Source: Hevea brasiliensis (Eukaryota > Streptophyta > Magnoliopsida > Malpighiales > Euphorbiaceae). Taken from it: 64,000 nucleotides of DNA. Below the pieces are notes generated by a model. It searched no databases. It was not told where the DNA came from and saw only the letters and a program-made list of their open reading frames with translations. How positions within the stretch are numbered: position 1 is the stretch's first letter; every line of letters starts with the position of its first letter. Location: NCBI RefSeq assembly GCF_030052815.1, contig NC_079503.1, forward strand, positions 57,764,735 to 57,828,734, written 5' to 3'. This document shows positions 1 through 12,400 of the stretch, in pieces. The position numbers and the translations under genes are program-made.

Positions 1-294
1 ATAAATTAGCCTTGTGTTTTAGTGTGTATTGATTTAAAATTTTATGGAACTTTAATTGTGTAAGCTTAATTTATTTCAAGCCTTTTGTTTTGTGTTGGAG
101 AATTATTTATATATTGGTATGGTGTTGATGGAATTTATTGGGATGGTTATTACCGTACTTGGCTATTCTTTCAAACTTCTAATCTTTTGTTAGAGAATAC
201 TGTGATAGGGTGAAGTTAAGTGAACTTCTAAGTGGAGTTGATTGAGAGTTTAAGTCATGCTTGAGGACATGCATGGAATAAGTGTGGGGGAATT
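1..294 (+). mobile_element. 3' end of the internal region of a Tat/Athila-like Ty3/gypsy element
   Basis: The stretch has no usable reading frame and ends in a purine-rich tract (AGTGTGGGGGAAT, 281-293) directly before a sequence starting TGATAAGTGCATAA. That pairing of a G-rich tract with a TGATAAG LTR start is typical of plant Athila/Tat gypsy elements. I infer the untranslated 3' end of such an element, entering the window from the left. No domain is visible, so lineage assignment rests only on the boundary. Confidence 0.5.
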
Positions 295-1558
295 TGATAA
301 GTGCATAATTTATTAATTTTACTCCCATCACATTTAGTGTTTCTAGTGTATTTTTATGCCTAATTCAGTTGATTAAAGTATAATTATCAATTAGGCATAT
401 TTTTAGAGAGTTGTTGGAATAATTGTGTTAAATGGAGAAATTTTTAGCATTTGCATTAATTTGACCTTTACTGTATTTTTCAGGTGTTTCTAAAGTTGTG
501 GGTCTCCAAATTAAGTGCTGTTTAATTCATTGAAAAGTTAGGTCAGAGCACTACAAATGACAAAGAGGGACCAAAGCCCAAATCAGTCTCCAAGGTTATC
601 AAAATGAGCTATAGATCTATTATAAAAGCCCACACTTGATGTGTCATGATCAGTCTTGGGATTTATTTTATATCTAGAACTCTGGAGGTCCAAATGAAGC
701 AAACCCAAGCCCAATTGAACCTTAAGAACCACCTATACAATTTCTATGAAGGGTTGGAAGTGAGATAAGGCCGTTTTAATTGTCAAAAACAACAACAAAC
801 TCGTTATTATGGGCTGGATACTTTGTCAAAACTAGCTCTGATTTTTGGCCCATAACTTGGGCTGTAGACCTCTGATTTGGACAAATGAGTACTCGTTGGA
901 AAGCTAAGAAGTAAGGCTACAACTTTCCTGAAGAAGTCAGAGGCAGAATCACAAGGGAAGTGGCTGAAAATTAGCAGTGATTGCAGAGCAGAGAATCTAT
1001 CTTTTTAAAATTTAAAAAGTTTTCCAAGTTTGTGGATTAGGTTTTTAATTATAAAGATCATCTTTGGGCAGCATCTGTAAGACCACGAGCAGACCTTCAG
1101 AATACCTTCATTCTCGATTCATGTCCATAGTTTTAGATTCCTCCATTTTATTTTTCTTTTGTATGCCATGATGAGTGGCTAAGTTTTTAAATTTAGTTCA
1201 AGGGATTCTAGTTCTTATGTATAATTTGTGAGATCAGGTTCTTAATTTAAATCATGCCTTTTTGAATATCTATTGTTTCTTGATTTCATTGTTTTTGATC
1301 TATTGAATGATTTGTTAAAAAGGCCTATTAGTTAATTGTTTGATGTGATCAATTGCTAGTTCATCTTCATAATCCGTAATTGTTGTGTAAGATTGAATGT
1401 GAGTAGCAATTAGGTTTTATTGATTATAATCCAATTTTTTGATAATAACCTAAGAAAACAATAGGGTGAATTAAATGATTTATGCTTTTATAAATCATTG
1501 TTTAAGCTTAACTACTTCCTGTTCTTAAAGCAGTTATTAATCTGATGAGGATTGCTTA
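295..1558 (+). mobile_element. LTR of the Tat/Athila-like element (3' LTR, possibly interrupted)
   Basis: It starts TGATAAGTGC after the polypurine tract and runs without a coding frame to the point where a Tekay-type LTR begins. The right end does not show a clear CA terminus, so the LTR may be interrupted by the insertion at 1559. At 849-936 it carries a CATAACTTGGGCTGTAG ... CTACAACTTTCCTGAAGAAG module that recurs in the unrelated Tekay LTRs of the window. Short open frames here are not genes. Confidence 0.5.
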
Positions 1559-2104
1559 TGTAATACCCTCACTGTAGCAATTCCGTACATTTTACTGTTT
1601 CGATGACCGGTGTCGGTCTGGGCAGTTAGAACATTTGAAAAATATTTAGACTAGAGTGAGGACTCATAAATAACTCAAATATTAATAAGAAAAATTTAGG
1701 AAAAATTTTAGAAATAAAATACAACCAAGTTAAATGAGCCAGTGCCCTAGTGATGGGTAACCTAGTGGGAAGTTGTAGTCTTCACAGCTAAGAGCCCTAA
1801 ACCCAGGAGAAAATTCACGAAATAATTTTTGAAACTCCAAAGAAGAGTTATTCAGGTTTCGATGGCATTAGACTGCAAAGACAATGCTTAGAAAAATTAT
1901 TAGATCAGTACAGATGATTTTAGCTCAATAAGCCAAACGGAGGGCATTTTGGTCATTTTGTCTTCAGAGATGATTTTTGGCCAACTTGTCCAGTTAAATA
2001 AATAATTTACGTGGCATAAAATGTGAATAAATATTGCTAAAACTTGAATTGAAAATGGATAGTAAAGAAAAGAAAAGAAAAGAAAATGAAAGAGAAGTGG
2101 AATT

Positions 2105-2124
2105 ATGACATCACATGATGTCAT
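2105..2124. promoter_or_regulatory. Palindrome ATGACATCA-CA-TGATGTCAT in LTR U3
   Basis: Nine-base inverted arms separated by CA, about 550 bp from the LTR start. Each arm holds a TGACATCA-like octamer resembling a bZIP (TGACGTCA) site after CpG loss. Equivalent palindromes lie at the corresponding place of the other D and A LTRs. The regulatory role is inferred. Confidence 0.4.
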
Positions 2125-4078
2125 TAGGGAGCTCTCCACCAATCACAACTTAACAAAATTTATTAAGGAATAAAATGAACACAAAATAAGATAAAAACAA
2201 AAAAGAAAAATCCAGCAGCCATTTCCTTCCCAAACCAGCCGAAACATTGAGAGAGAGAGAGAGAAGAGGAACCTCCAGGGAAGCCTTGGTTCAAGCTTGA
2301 GTTCACCCACCATTTCACCATAAAACCCTATCATTCCTTCACAAAAATTGATCCTTACCATTAGCACAATATTTGAGCAGCAATTTGAAGAGGAAAAAGT
2401 GAAGTTATACCTTGGAAAAATTCTACACTCAAGAGGTTAGTGCCATATCTCTCTCTCCCTCTTATTGTTTCATGCTAAGAATTTTGGAAAAAGAAAGCAA
2501 AATATGCATGTTATAGCCACACTAAATTTTGGCAGCCCTAAGGTACTATAGGGTTTCCATGATTCAAGTGAATTATAATTGTGTATTGATGTCATTGAAC
2601 ATGGTTTTGATGATTAGAAAACTTGAATGTTTGTTGTTTGAGCAAATTGAAATTGTGGAGTTAGGGTTTAGGGAAAACCTAGGGTTTGCTCATGGGTTGG
2701 TGAATGGAAGTTTTAATGGTCAAATTAGTGACCATTTGGCTATGCATGATGAGGAAATAAAGTGAATTATGGCTTTGGAATTGAGGTTGGGTGTGCTGCC
2801 TTGAGTGACCTGCAGGGCTAGATGTGAGTCTAGCACGTTTGGGCAGTTATAACTTGAGTTATGTAGGTTCAATTGGTGTAAGGCCAATTGGACATGTAAT
2901 TAAACATATAATGGAACAACTTTGATGAAGGAACCTTGTCTAAAAAACAAACTTAGGATGCCCTAAAAATTGACCAAATCTGGGTAATACACATTCTGCC
3001 TGGGCAAAATGACCAAATGAACAGTGTTCATTCATTTGGTCATAACATAGTGTAGAAAGGTCCAATTGACCTGAAATTTATATCAATGTAAAGCTTAGAC
3101 AATTTAGAACAACTTTTATGCTGAACATCAACTCTAATTCTGGACTTAACCAAATGAAATTATTAGCCAAATTTGAGCTACCAAATTTGGTAGAATGGGA
3201 TTCTGCCCAGAAATTCTGGGCAGATACCAATCCGGCTAGCCCTGCTTAAAGTGGCATATCTTGAACTAGAAAACTCTAAATGGAGTAATTCAAAAGGGGA
3301 ATTAAAGAACACACATAAAGGAACAACTTTCATGAAGACAATATTATCAAATTCCTATTGTACAATTGACCAATAGAATAGTAAACCAAGTACTTGAAAT
3401 CTGAAAATTTTAAATAACCAACCCTAAGCTTTGAAATGGAATTAGCAACCAATGACAACAATTTTAGAATGCAAAATATGATTTGTTGGTGATATTAGAA
3501 CCAATATGCCTATTGTCTATGAAAAAGTCAACATTTTAGTTGACTAATGAAATGAATAGTAGCCATAAAATTTCAATTTCAAAGAATTACATAATTAAAA
3601 AGTGTAATTGCCCTAGTAAGCCTAGTGTGATTGGTTTGGATAGGTTGGCATGCTAATAGGGTTTTGTTAGCAGTACTGCCCATGGCATCATGCCATTCTG
3701 TGAATCATGGCTTAAATGGCCATTCTGTGATTTTATGGCTTTTAGCCATTCTGACATCGTTATGATACTTGGCCTAGTGCCTAATATTTATTACAGCTTA
3801 GTAGCTATTCTATTGCACACTGGGAGACACTTTGTGACCGATAGTGTGATGGCCCGAGGTACTTGGTAGCTAATGCTAGTTTACCCGTTATTTAGTCCAG
3901 TCAACTGGTATAGGTTACTTGGACAACCAAAAATAAATATTGAAAAATTTTAATCAATTATTGAGCAAATAAATAATGTTATAAATAATTATAAAAAAAA
4001 TTTATCTGTATGAGAAATTAACATATACACTGCATGTTTATTTATTTTAAGCTCTTTTTATTTTATTATTGGCATTAG

Positions 4079-4120
4079 TAAGCAGTATTGCTTAGCGCGT
4101 TGCTTTTTGCCATGCAAAGG
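4079..4120 (+). other. Conserved double hairpin, D-type LTR (left copy)
   Basis: First hairpin TAAGCA-GTAT-TGCTTA (4079-4094), then a decayed second stem around GCGCGTTGC-TTTTT-GCCATGC, followed by AGGT. Better preserved versions occur at 45358, 50841 and 54347. Confidence 0.45.
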
Positions 4121-4639
4121 TTCTGGAGAGACTAACAGAGAGCCCAACAGACCATAGACTAGGTGAGGCCTGTTCACATATCTGGTCCATGTCACCTCAC
4201 AGGCTACAGTGCATTGGTAGGACACTAGGTCCCATTTTGGTATTTTATACTGTTTGTATTGTTTGTAATTAAACTTTTATTTTCTCATGTATAAATTGAT
4301 ACTTATGTAATATAATTTTGTATGAATGTCAGTATTCGTAAATTTGTGTTTATAAATGAAATGTACATGATTATGATGTTAAATGAATGAATGATAAATG
4401 GAAGAATTTTTGAGAATTGATGAAAAAAATTGGGAGTTGTGGAATATAATTACTATTGGAAGTGATTTTCACAGGTTTCGAAGAACTATTTTCTCTATTT
4501 TTAGCAGGTGCTCTGCCAGTTTTTCTATAAATTTTTCAGAACCTCAAATGAATTTATAATTTCAATAAATGACTTATATGAAACCAATTTCATAAACTGC
4601 ACTTCATAACCATGAATAAATAAATTAAGAATGGATAAA

Positions 4640-5696
4640 AATAAATGAGATGAAATCTCTGAATAGCTGTGGGTGCTGTCTCCTCATATCCTCCTCTCGT
4701 TCCCAAGTAGCTTCTTGGCCCGAATGATGGTTCCACAACACTTTTACCAGCGGTATCTGCTTGCTCTGTAGCTTTTTTTACTTCATAAGCCAGAATCTCT
4801 ATGGGTTCTTCTTCATATGTGAGGTCTGGATTTACTTCAATTTCTTCTACTAGTAATACATGAGATGGGTTTGATCGATACCTCCTCAACATAGACATAT
4901 GGAAGACATTATGTATCTTCTCCAACTCTAGAGGTAGTGCCAATCGATATGCCAAAGGACCCACTCTTTCCAGAACTTCATATGGCTCGATAAAATGAGG
5001 ACTCAGTTTTCCCTTTCTGCCGAATCTCATAATTCTCTTCCAAGGGGAAATCTTGAGGAATACTTTGTCACCCATTGTATACTCAATATCCCTTCTCTTC
5101 AAATCAATGTAGGACTTCTGACGGTTTGGTGCAGTCTTAAGTCGATCTCTGATCAACCTGATCTTCTCCTCGGTCTGCTGAACAATTTCGGGCCCAATCA
5201 TTTTTGTTTCACCTACCTCATCCCAACACAGGGGAGTTCTGCATTTTCTGCCATACAAGGCTTCATATGGAGGTATCCTAATGCTTGATTGGTAGCTATT
5301 GTTGTAAGCAAACTCAATCAAAGGCAAGTGTGTATCCCAATTGCCCTCAAATTCAATCACACAAGCCCGTAGCATGTCCTCCAAGATCTGAATTACTCTC
5401 TCAGATAGGCCATCTGTCTGTGGGTGGAATGCAGTACTGAAGTTCAATCTAGTTTCTAGGGCTCTCTGAAGACTACCATAGAATCTAGAAGTAAATCGAG
5501 GATCTCTGTCTGATACGATGGATACTGGCACTCCATGCAGTCTCACTATCTCATCAATGTACAACTTGGCCAACCTTTCTAAACTGTAGTCCATCCGAAC
5601 TAGCAGAAAATGAGCAGACTTGGTTAGTCTGTCAATAATGACCCAAACTACATCATGACTCTTCTGTGTCCTTGGAAGTCCCATCACAAAATCCAT
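4640..5696 (-). pseudogene. pol: Integrase core, GPY/F module and chromodomain of the minus-strand chromovirus
   Basis: The frame opens at MDFVMGLP, the first catalytic Asp of the DDE core. It continues through [11 protein letters not shown] (second Asp) and [14 protein letters not shown] (catalytic Glu). Next come the RKCRTP region, a GPY/F-like stretch (FIEPYEVLERVGP, with Glu where Gly is usual) and the start of a chromodomain (YEEEPIEILAYEV). After that residue a one-base shift moves the chromodomain remainder to another frame, where the LWNHH and ATWERE motifs are readable on the minus strand to about 4650. The chromodomain places the element in the Tekay/Del group. Non-functional as it stands. 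Confidence 0.85.
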
Positions 5697-7262
5697 CGTT
5701 ATTCTCTCCCATTTCCATTCTGGTACTGGTAGTGGATGTAATAACCCAGCGGGTACTTAATGCTCTGCCTTCACTTACTGACAAGTTAGGCATTTGGAAA
5801 CAAATTCTACCACATCTCTTTTCATACCCATCCACCAGTAATGCTCCTTTAGCCCTCTATACATTTTTGTGCCAATAAGGTGCATGTCAAAAGGAGACTC
5901 ATGTGCTTCTTTCAAAATGATCTGCCTCAAATCAACATCATTAGGAACACACATTCTGCCCTGGTGTAGTAGTAGACCGTTATCTCTTATTGAGAATTCT
6001 GGTTTCTTGCCCTGCCGGACTTCTTCCAACAGCCTCTGATACTTCTGATCATTCTGAGCAGCCATTCTGATCTGATCAATCAACACTGGCTGTACATGCC
6101 ATACAACTGCTGTCTGCCCGTCATCATTAATCTCTAAGCTAGCATGTAATGATCTCAACTCATGTACCATAGACAAAGGAGTAACCCGTAGACTTGCCAT
6201 AGTCTTGCGACTTAAGGCATCAGCCACAACATTGGCTTTCCCTGGCTGATAGTCTACCAGACAATCATAGTCTTTTATCAACTCTAACCATCTCCTCTGT
6301 CTCAAATTCAATTCTTTTTGGGCGCCCAGATATTTCAAACTCTTATGATCTGTGTAGATGTAGCCCTTCTCCCCATACAAATAATATCTCCAGATCTTAA
6401 GAGCAAAAACAATAGCTACAAGCTCCAAATCATGTGTCGGATAATTCCTCTCATGCGGTTTCAGCTAGCATGATGCACAAGCAATGACATTTTGATCTTG
6501 CATCAATACACAACCTAACCCATTATGAGAAGCATCACTATAAACTGTATATTCTTTACCTGGTGTAGGTAAAGTCAGGACTGGAGCCTTAGTCAAACAC
6601 CTCTTCAATTCATCAAGACTCTGTTGACATTTATTTGTCCACTGAAATTTCACATCTTTTAGAAGTAACTTAGTCAATGGAGATGCCAACATGGAGAATC
6701 CCTTCACAAATCAACGGTAGTATCCAGCTAAACCCATAAAACTGTGAATCTCCGTGATATTTGTGGGTGGCCTCCAATTAAGGACAGCTTCTATCTTACT
6801 TGGATCTACCTTGATACCCTCTACTGATACTACATGCCACAAGAAAGATATTTCCTTTAGCCAAAATTCACACTTTGACAATTTGGTGTATAACTGTTTC
6901 TCCCTCAAAGTCTGCAGTACAATCCGTAGATGTCCATCATGCTCTTCTACACTCCTCGAATAGACCAATATATCATCTATGAATACCACAACAAACTAGT
7001 TGAAGTATGGTTTGAAGATAGTATTCATCAGATCCATAAAAGCAGCCGGAGCATTAGTTAACCCGTATGGCATGACCAAGAACTCATAATGGCCATAGCG
7101 GGTTCTAAAGGCAGTTTTAGGAATACTCTGCTCTTGTACTTGCAGCTGATAATAACCCGATTTCAGTTTAATTTTAGAGAACACAGCTGCACCCCTCAAC
7201 TGATCAAACAAGTCATCAATGCGGGGCAATGGGTATCTGTTCTTTATTGTCACCTTATTCAA
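5697..7262 (-). pseudogene. pol: Reverse transcriptase, RNase H and integrase HHCC part of the minus-strand chromovirus
   Basis: One reading frame interrupted by stops at 6996-6998 (TAG), 6711-6713 (TGA), 6465-6467 (TAG), 5775-5777 (TAA) and 5757-5759 (TAA). It begins at [16 protein letters not shown] and carries the RT motifs [17 protein letters not shown] and [10 protein letters not shown] (catalytic Asp pair), then RNase H ([15 protein letters not shown] and TDHKSLKYL). The zinc-binding HHCC end of the integrase follows, ending in KCLTC. Upstream at 7302-7304 another TAG precedes KDG. The parts stay in register across the stops, so these are point mutations rather than rearrangements. Confidence 0.85.
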
Positions 7263-7381
7263 CTGCCGATAGTCGATACATAATTGGAGAATGCCATCTT
7301 TCTACTTAACAAACAACACTGGTGCTCTCCAAGGTGACACACTAGGGCAGATAAAGCCACATGCCATCTTTCTTATTGTAA

Positions 7382-8071
7382 CTACACTTTTAACTCTTTC
7401 AATTCTGTAGGTACCATTCTATATGGTGTTATGGAGATTGGGTCTACACTAGGCATAACATCAATCTCAAACTGCATTTCTCTTTCTAGAGGTAATCCTG
7501 GCAATTCATCAGGAAACACATCCAGAAAGTTACATACTATAGGGATGTCCCTCAGTGCTGGGCTCCCCACTTGGGTGTCTATCACATGTGCCAAGTGTGC
7601 TTCACACCCATTTATGATCATCCTTCTGGCTAGTATAGCTGAAATGATGTTTGATGGCAGTAAATGCCTCTCCCCATGTATTATCACATCACCGTACAGA
7701 GGGAGACCAAAAGAATCTGTCTTTAGTCTATAGTTAATCATGGCGTAATGCTTGGCTAACCAATCCATGCCCAAGATGATATCATAATCTCTGAAGGGTA
7801 TTTCAATCAAATCTGATAGAAAAACATATTTTTGGATCACCAAAGGACAGTCTCTATAGATTCTATTGACCCGAACCTCTTGTCCTAATGGACTAGTTAC
7901 TAGCACTTCAAAACCCATTTGGACACATGGAACAACAAGTGAACTGACTATGCTAGCACTAACATATGAGTGGGTTGAACCCGGATCAAACAACACAAAT
8001 ACTTCTTGATCAGAGATAGAGAATGTACTAGCTACAACATCAGAAGTCTTAACCTCTTCTCGCTGTCTCAT
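7382..8071 (-). pseudogene. pol: Aspartic protease and start of RT of the minus-strand chromovirus
   Basis: An open frame of 229 codons in the minus direction. It contains a retropepsin-like domain with VLFDPGSTHSYVS near residues 27-39 (DPGS at the place of the catalytic D-S/T-G), SDLIEIPFRDYDIILGMDWL at about 85-104, and the linker to RT with FPDELPGLP near residue 188. It ends at a TAG (7382-7384) where the related A copies have CAG. Between this stop and the next RT block a small deletion changes frame. The gag end lies just upstream in a connected frame. Confidence 0.85.
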
Positions 8072-9312
8072 TGTGTAAACTCTGGCTGAAGCACTTCCTT
8101 GTGCTGACTGACCAATAGTACCTTGACTGCCTGAAGTAGTGCCTCTACCTCTACTTCTTTCTCTCCCAACTGATTGTGAACCTCTGGAAGCAGGACTCTG
8201 AATAGATCCTTTAGTAGTAGTAGGAGCTGGACTATATCTAGGAGCACTAGTGCAGTCTTTTGCAATATGACCCTTGCCTACACAGTTAAAATAGGCTCCT
8301 GTAGCCCAATAGCATTCTCCCCTATGAATCTTGCCATAAGTCTTACAGGGGCGGGCAGGATATGAACCCCTGCTTGATTGCTGACCAGACCTAGGAGGTG
8401 TCTATCCAGAGAATCTGCCCCTTCCAAACCTTCCACCTCTACTTCTCCTAGGTCCCCCAAATTTCTTCTTCTTTCCAGAGGTACCACCAGAACTTGGCTC
8501 AACTGACTTTTCCCCCTTATCTTTGTTTGATTTCTCAGCTTTCTCTGCTTTTTCCTTTACTGGGGTCACTTCTGTTTCAATTCTCTCCAACTCAAGTGCT
8601 TGAGAAATGAGTTCTGAAAAATTATTGAGTCTGAATCCCACTACATGCATCCTCAAACTGGGCTTTAAACCGGTCTCAAATCTCTTGCACCTTGCCTTAC
8701 TGGTCAAAAGGAGACTCCTAGCATAGTGGCTTAAGCGGGAGAACTCCCTCTCATATTCTACCATTATTCTATTACCTTGTTTTAGACTCAGAAATTCTTG
8801 TAACTTTTGATCCACATATGCGTCTGGGACATATTTTTGTCTGAATTCTCTGATGAAGTCATCCCAGGTCAGTACTGTGGTTCAACTAAGCTATGGGGGA
8901 TGATCTTCCAACAATCATATGTATCCCCTTGCAGTAGCGACACAGAGTATTCAAACTTCAGTTCATCTGGGCAGTGCAGCTTCTTGAACATTCTGTCCAT
9001 TCTTTCCAGCCATTGCTCTGCCTCTAAAAGGTCTACTGTACCCTTGAATTCCATAGCCCCATACTTCAATAACTTATCATATTGTTTGATTGGAGCTTGG
9101 GGTTGCACCACAGTAGTCTGGGGTGGAGCTTGAGCAGGTATACCCCCAACCATTTGTTGAAACACTGCCGCCATCCGCTGTGCAAACTGTGCAGGAAACT
9201 ACGGCATTTGTAGGGCTGGTGGCACTAACCCACTGACATTCTGTAGAGCTGGGGTTTCCCCTTGTGCCTCAGCTTCAACAGATTGCTCAACTGAGTGATC
9301 CCCTTTTTCCAT
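8072..9312 (-). pseudogene. gag: gag of the minus-strand chromovirus
   Basis: The start ATG is at 9312, just after a pyrimidine-rich stretch ending in CAG on the minus strand. The first 37 codons match the B-type gag further right until a TAG at 9199-9201 replaces CAG. The capsid region is split into two frames (8869-9174 and 8402-8815, the latter with YEREFSRLSHYAR and a basic Lys/Arg/Gly-rich tail). The nucleocapsid knuckle at 8252-8294 is damaged: the first Cys is Tyr and a Gly is Val, leaving C, H and C of the CX2CX4HX4C pattern. Confidence 0.8.
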
Positions 9313-9406
9313 TTCAATATGAAATTAGGGTATCTCCTGAACAAATAACACAAGGAGATTTTCCTCCATTAGTTCATATTTATGATGTAATACACTGTAT
9401 ATAACA

Positions 9407-9411
9407 AATAA
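9407..9411. repeat. Target-site duplication AATAA (left) of the solo LTR
   Basis: AATAA directly before TGTCACACC; the same five bases follow the LTR at 13074-13078. This defines both ends of the inserted LTR exactly. Confidence 0.85.
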
Positions 9412-12400
9412 TGTCACACCCTACCCTTCTGTAAGGCATAACATGATCCTGTAGTATACCTAATGAATTACCAACTCCGTCTACTGATAACCCATTAAAT
9501 ACACTACAAAGGATTTTAAAAACTTTTCTTACTTCTTTTACAGTGGTGAGCACTATTTACAGGTGTTAAAAACCTTTTTGAACTGAAGTGATAGAACTAA
9601 CACATTTGAATTATTTGGAATTTCTGTAAAAATTTTGGCAGAGTGCCATCTGTATTTTGGATAAAACAGTTCTTCAGAAAACCTGTAAAAAGCACTTCAA
9701 TATTTTCCAAATCTCAACTCCAACATATTTCTTAACTCAAATCCACAGTGATTTTTCAAAGTCTGAGATACAAGAAATATAATACAATTTTTACAAGCCA
9801 AAATAACTCATAATTATTTTACAACTTCAAGGTACAATTTGAATTTACAACTGCTCAAAATAAAAAAACAATATGTACATACAGTGGTCATACATTACAG
9901 TACAAAATGCAAAATGTGGTATACTCATTATACCCGAAAATCTCTCGCTGGATGTACTAGCAGCCTAGTCTGCACTGCATCTGTCTACTGCGGCGACAAT
10001 AAAAGCTATCATTTGAGACAATGTCTCAGTGGTGCACAACATTAACCAAATACAACTTTAAATCACAATTCACAAGTTATATAAATAGTGGATACTTAAA
10101 ACCATAGTTAAATTCAAGACAGTAATTGTCAACAAGAATTTAAACTCCATTTCTTAATATCACAATAATTTCAATAAATCAAATCATGATTAAATTCAAA
10201 AGACAGTGAATGTCAATAAGAATTTAACTCCATTTCATAATTTCATAATACAAATCAATAAATCACACACAGCTTAATCATGTTCCAAAGTTCAATTCGT
10301 CCCAAAAGCCGATGGCTAATGCGGTATTCAATTCATCCCAAAAGTCAATGACTAATGAGGAATAACATAGCTAGCTAGCAAAAATATGAGTACTCATCCA
10401 ATTCGTCCTCAACAGGCACACACCTTAACACTTCAGCCAGAGAGGGAATTCAATTCGTCCCACTAGACAAGCTAGCGAGGAATACAATCAATATACATGA
10501 TAGCTGTGGTTTCAAACCATTTCCAATACTTTTCAATCAATAAGTATCCATCAATATCATTCAAATAATTTCTCACAGTTTCAAATCATTTATAATGCTT
10601 TTCAAGCAATAAATATCCATTCAAACACATTTCCACAATTTAAAACAATAATGTACAAATAGTCATAATTCATTTAAATGGAAAAATTCAAAGAAATAGT
10701 TGTTGTGCACAAACCTCTGATAATTGTCTCCTAGTATGGACTCAGTGTTTCCTTCCCTTTCCCTGAGTCTTTACTAACTGAGAAACACAATTTAAAGTGT
10801 TTCAGTACTAAATTAAACTGTCTCTATCGATAATACTTGATAAGTAATTCATTGAAAGCTATTATTTGCTTAATCACCTAATATATCGACCCTCGATGCG
10901 TTCTAGGTAAATTAGGTTTTAGTGTTACTAATATGTCACATTCGATAGTCTTTTAGGGTTGGTAAATGTTACCAATTTCATTTCCTTGTTTAGTGCATTT
11001 TATTGCAACTTGCTGGATTCCAGGATACTAGTTTGACCTAGCCGGACGACCTAGTTCCCTCAGTTTTCGGGTTTCGGTCAAAACTACAAACTTGTAGATC
11101 GATGTCTTACGGAACGCGGGGCAAAATTTTAGATCATTCTGAGTTATGTAGACCAAGTTATGGTCATTTTACTATTACTGGTCAAATGGCATCAAATTTG
11201 GTCATTTTAGGTCAATTTTGGTCAACTTTGGTTCGGCCAGTTTTTGGACTCGAACTTGTGCAAGCTGTTTGACTTGCTTATGGTCATTTCTGGGCTTTGG
11301 TCTCTTCATAAGACTTGTAGATATGGGTCTTAACTATTCATGGTTAAAATTTCAGGTCAATTGGACCTGTTTTGAGTGAGTTATGGCCTAAACACTAACT
11401 GCTGCCCAAATGGTCAGTTTTCAGGCCTCACTTGCACTTAATCCGGATTTGGTCATTTTTCAAGCTACCTTGCAAGCAGAATTTTGGCAAGCTTCCTTCA
11501 TGAAAGTTGGCACATTTTGTGCCTAGTTTCACCTCCAATTGGTCTCATACCAATTGGAGCCACACACTTAAAGTTATAGGCTAAAATGCATACTGTCCTT
11601 AAATACATTACTTAAACATCTAGCAATTACACATTACCTTGCTATAAGTCCATCTCTCTTACCAATTCTGATTTGGTACATTACCAAAACCATTTATCAC
11701 TTCACAATAAAGTCACTTTGGGAAGAATACAATATCCTCAATACACCAAATGAAACACTAATTCACAAAGTCCAAATACAACAATATGTACACATAAACA
11801 CTCCTAATTATTACATACAATTTCCACAACAAATTTATATACATATTCATCAATCCTTAATGTCACAATTCACCCAATATCTTCATGAATTTAAACATTC
11901 ATCAAGAAGTCCCAAGGCTGCTGAAATGCTCCCCATTGCCAAAGTTTCCCATGATTTCGTGAACTTCCATTTCAAGTGCACAATCACCATATACATGTGG
12001 GATTAACTTACTAGGACATTAAATCACCTTACTCAATATAAATTCCCATCAAATATATGTATGAATATTTCATTAAATATACAACTCCATGGCTGTCCAA
12101 AATTGGATATGTCAATAACTTCTCAAACTTTAAAATTTCTTTACAAAGCAAACACCCATAACATGTTTTCAAACTTTAACAAAGCAATATTCAAAAATAC
12201 AAACTTACCTATTGTTAGGACTTGTTAAACCTTCACTAAACTTCCTTGATTTTGCTATCAAACTCTTTCTTGTGATGTGGAGGTAATCTTTAATGAAACA
12301 ACCTAGGTGTTTGGAGGTGAATTGAAGAGGATGATGGAGCTTTAAGCCAAACGGCCATGGAGGATTTCAACTTCCCATTTCGGCATGGATGAGAGAATTG

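Larger units (their letters stand above)
1559..4610 (+). mobile_element. Tekay/Del-type LTR, subfamily D, left copy (3' end truncated)
   Basis: It starts TGTAATACCCTCACTGTAG, matching the LTR start at 48309, and is collinear with it through about 4440, beyond which the right copy is interrupted. Compared with the complete A LTR (17648-20717) it lacks roughly the last 100 bp, including the GGGTGTCACA terminus and any primer site. It is joined directly to the 3' end of a minus-strand chromovirus, so the right edge is uncertain by some tens of bases. Small frames at 1900-2765 lie within the LTR and are not supported as genes. Confidence 0.8.
4640..9411 (-). mobile_element. Internal region of a degenerate Tekay/Del chromovirus, minus strand
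   Basis: Read on the minus strand this holds gag, protease, reverse transcriptase, RNase H, integrase and chromodomain in the usual chromovirus order. It is broken by at least eight in-frame stops and several frameshifts. Its 3' LTR is missing: past the chromodomain end (about 4640) a plus-strand LTR follows. Its leader continues beyond a solo-LTR insertion, to 13079-13168, where the primer site sits. It is an old copy: most stops are C-to-T changes in CAG, CAA or CGA codons, as expected from methylcytosine decay. Confidence 0.85.

Noticed and set aside
2040..2095. AAAAGAAAAGAAAAG runs and GAGAGAGAGA runs (2252-2263, 49002) as functional sites
   Set aside because: Simple-sequence tracts within LTRs; no evidence for a role.
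4995..5288. Plus-strand frames opposite the minus chromovirus pol (also 5666-5878, 6754-6963, 7089-7283, 7431-7733, 8807-9133)
   Set aside because: Antisense shadows of clear pol and gag domains.
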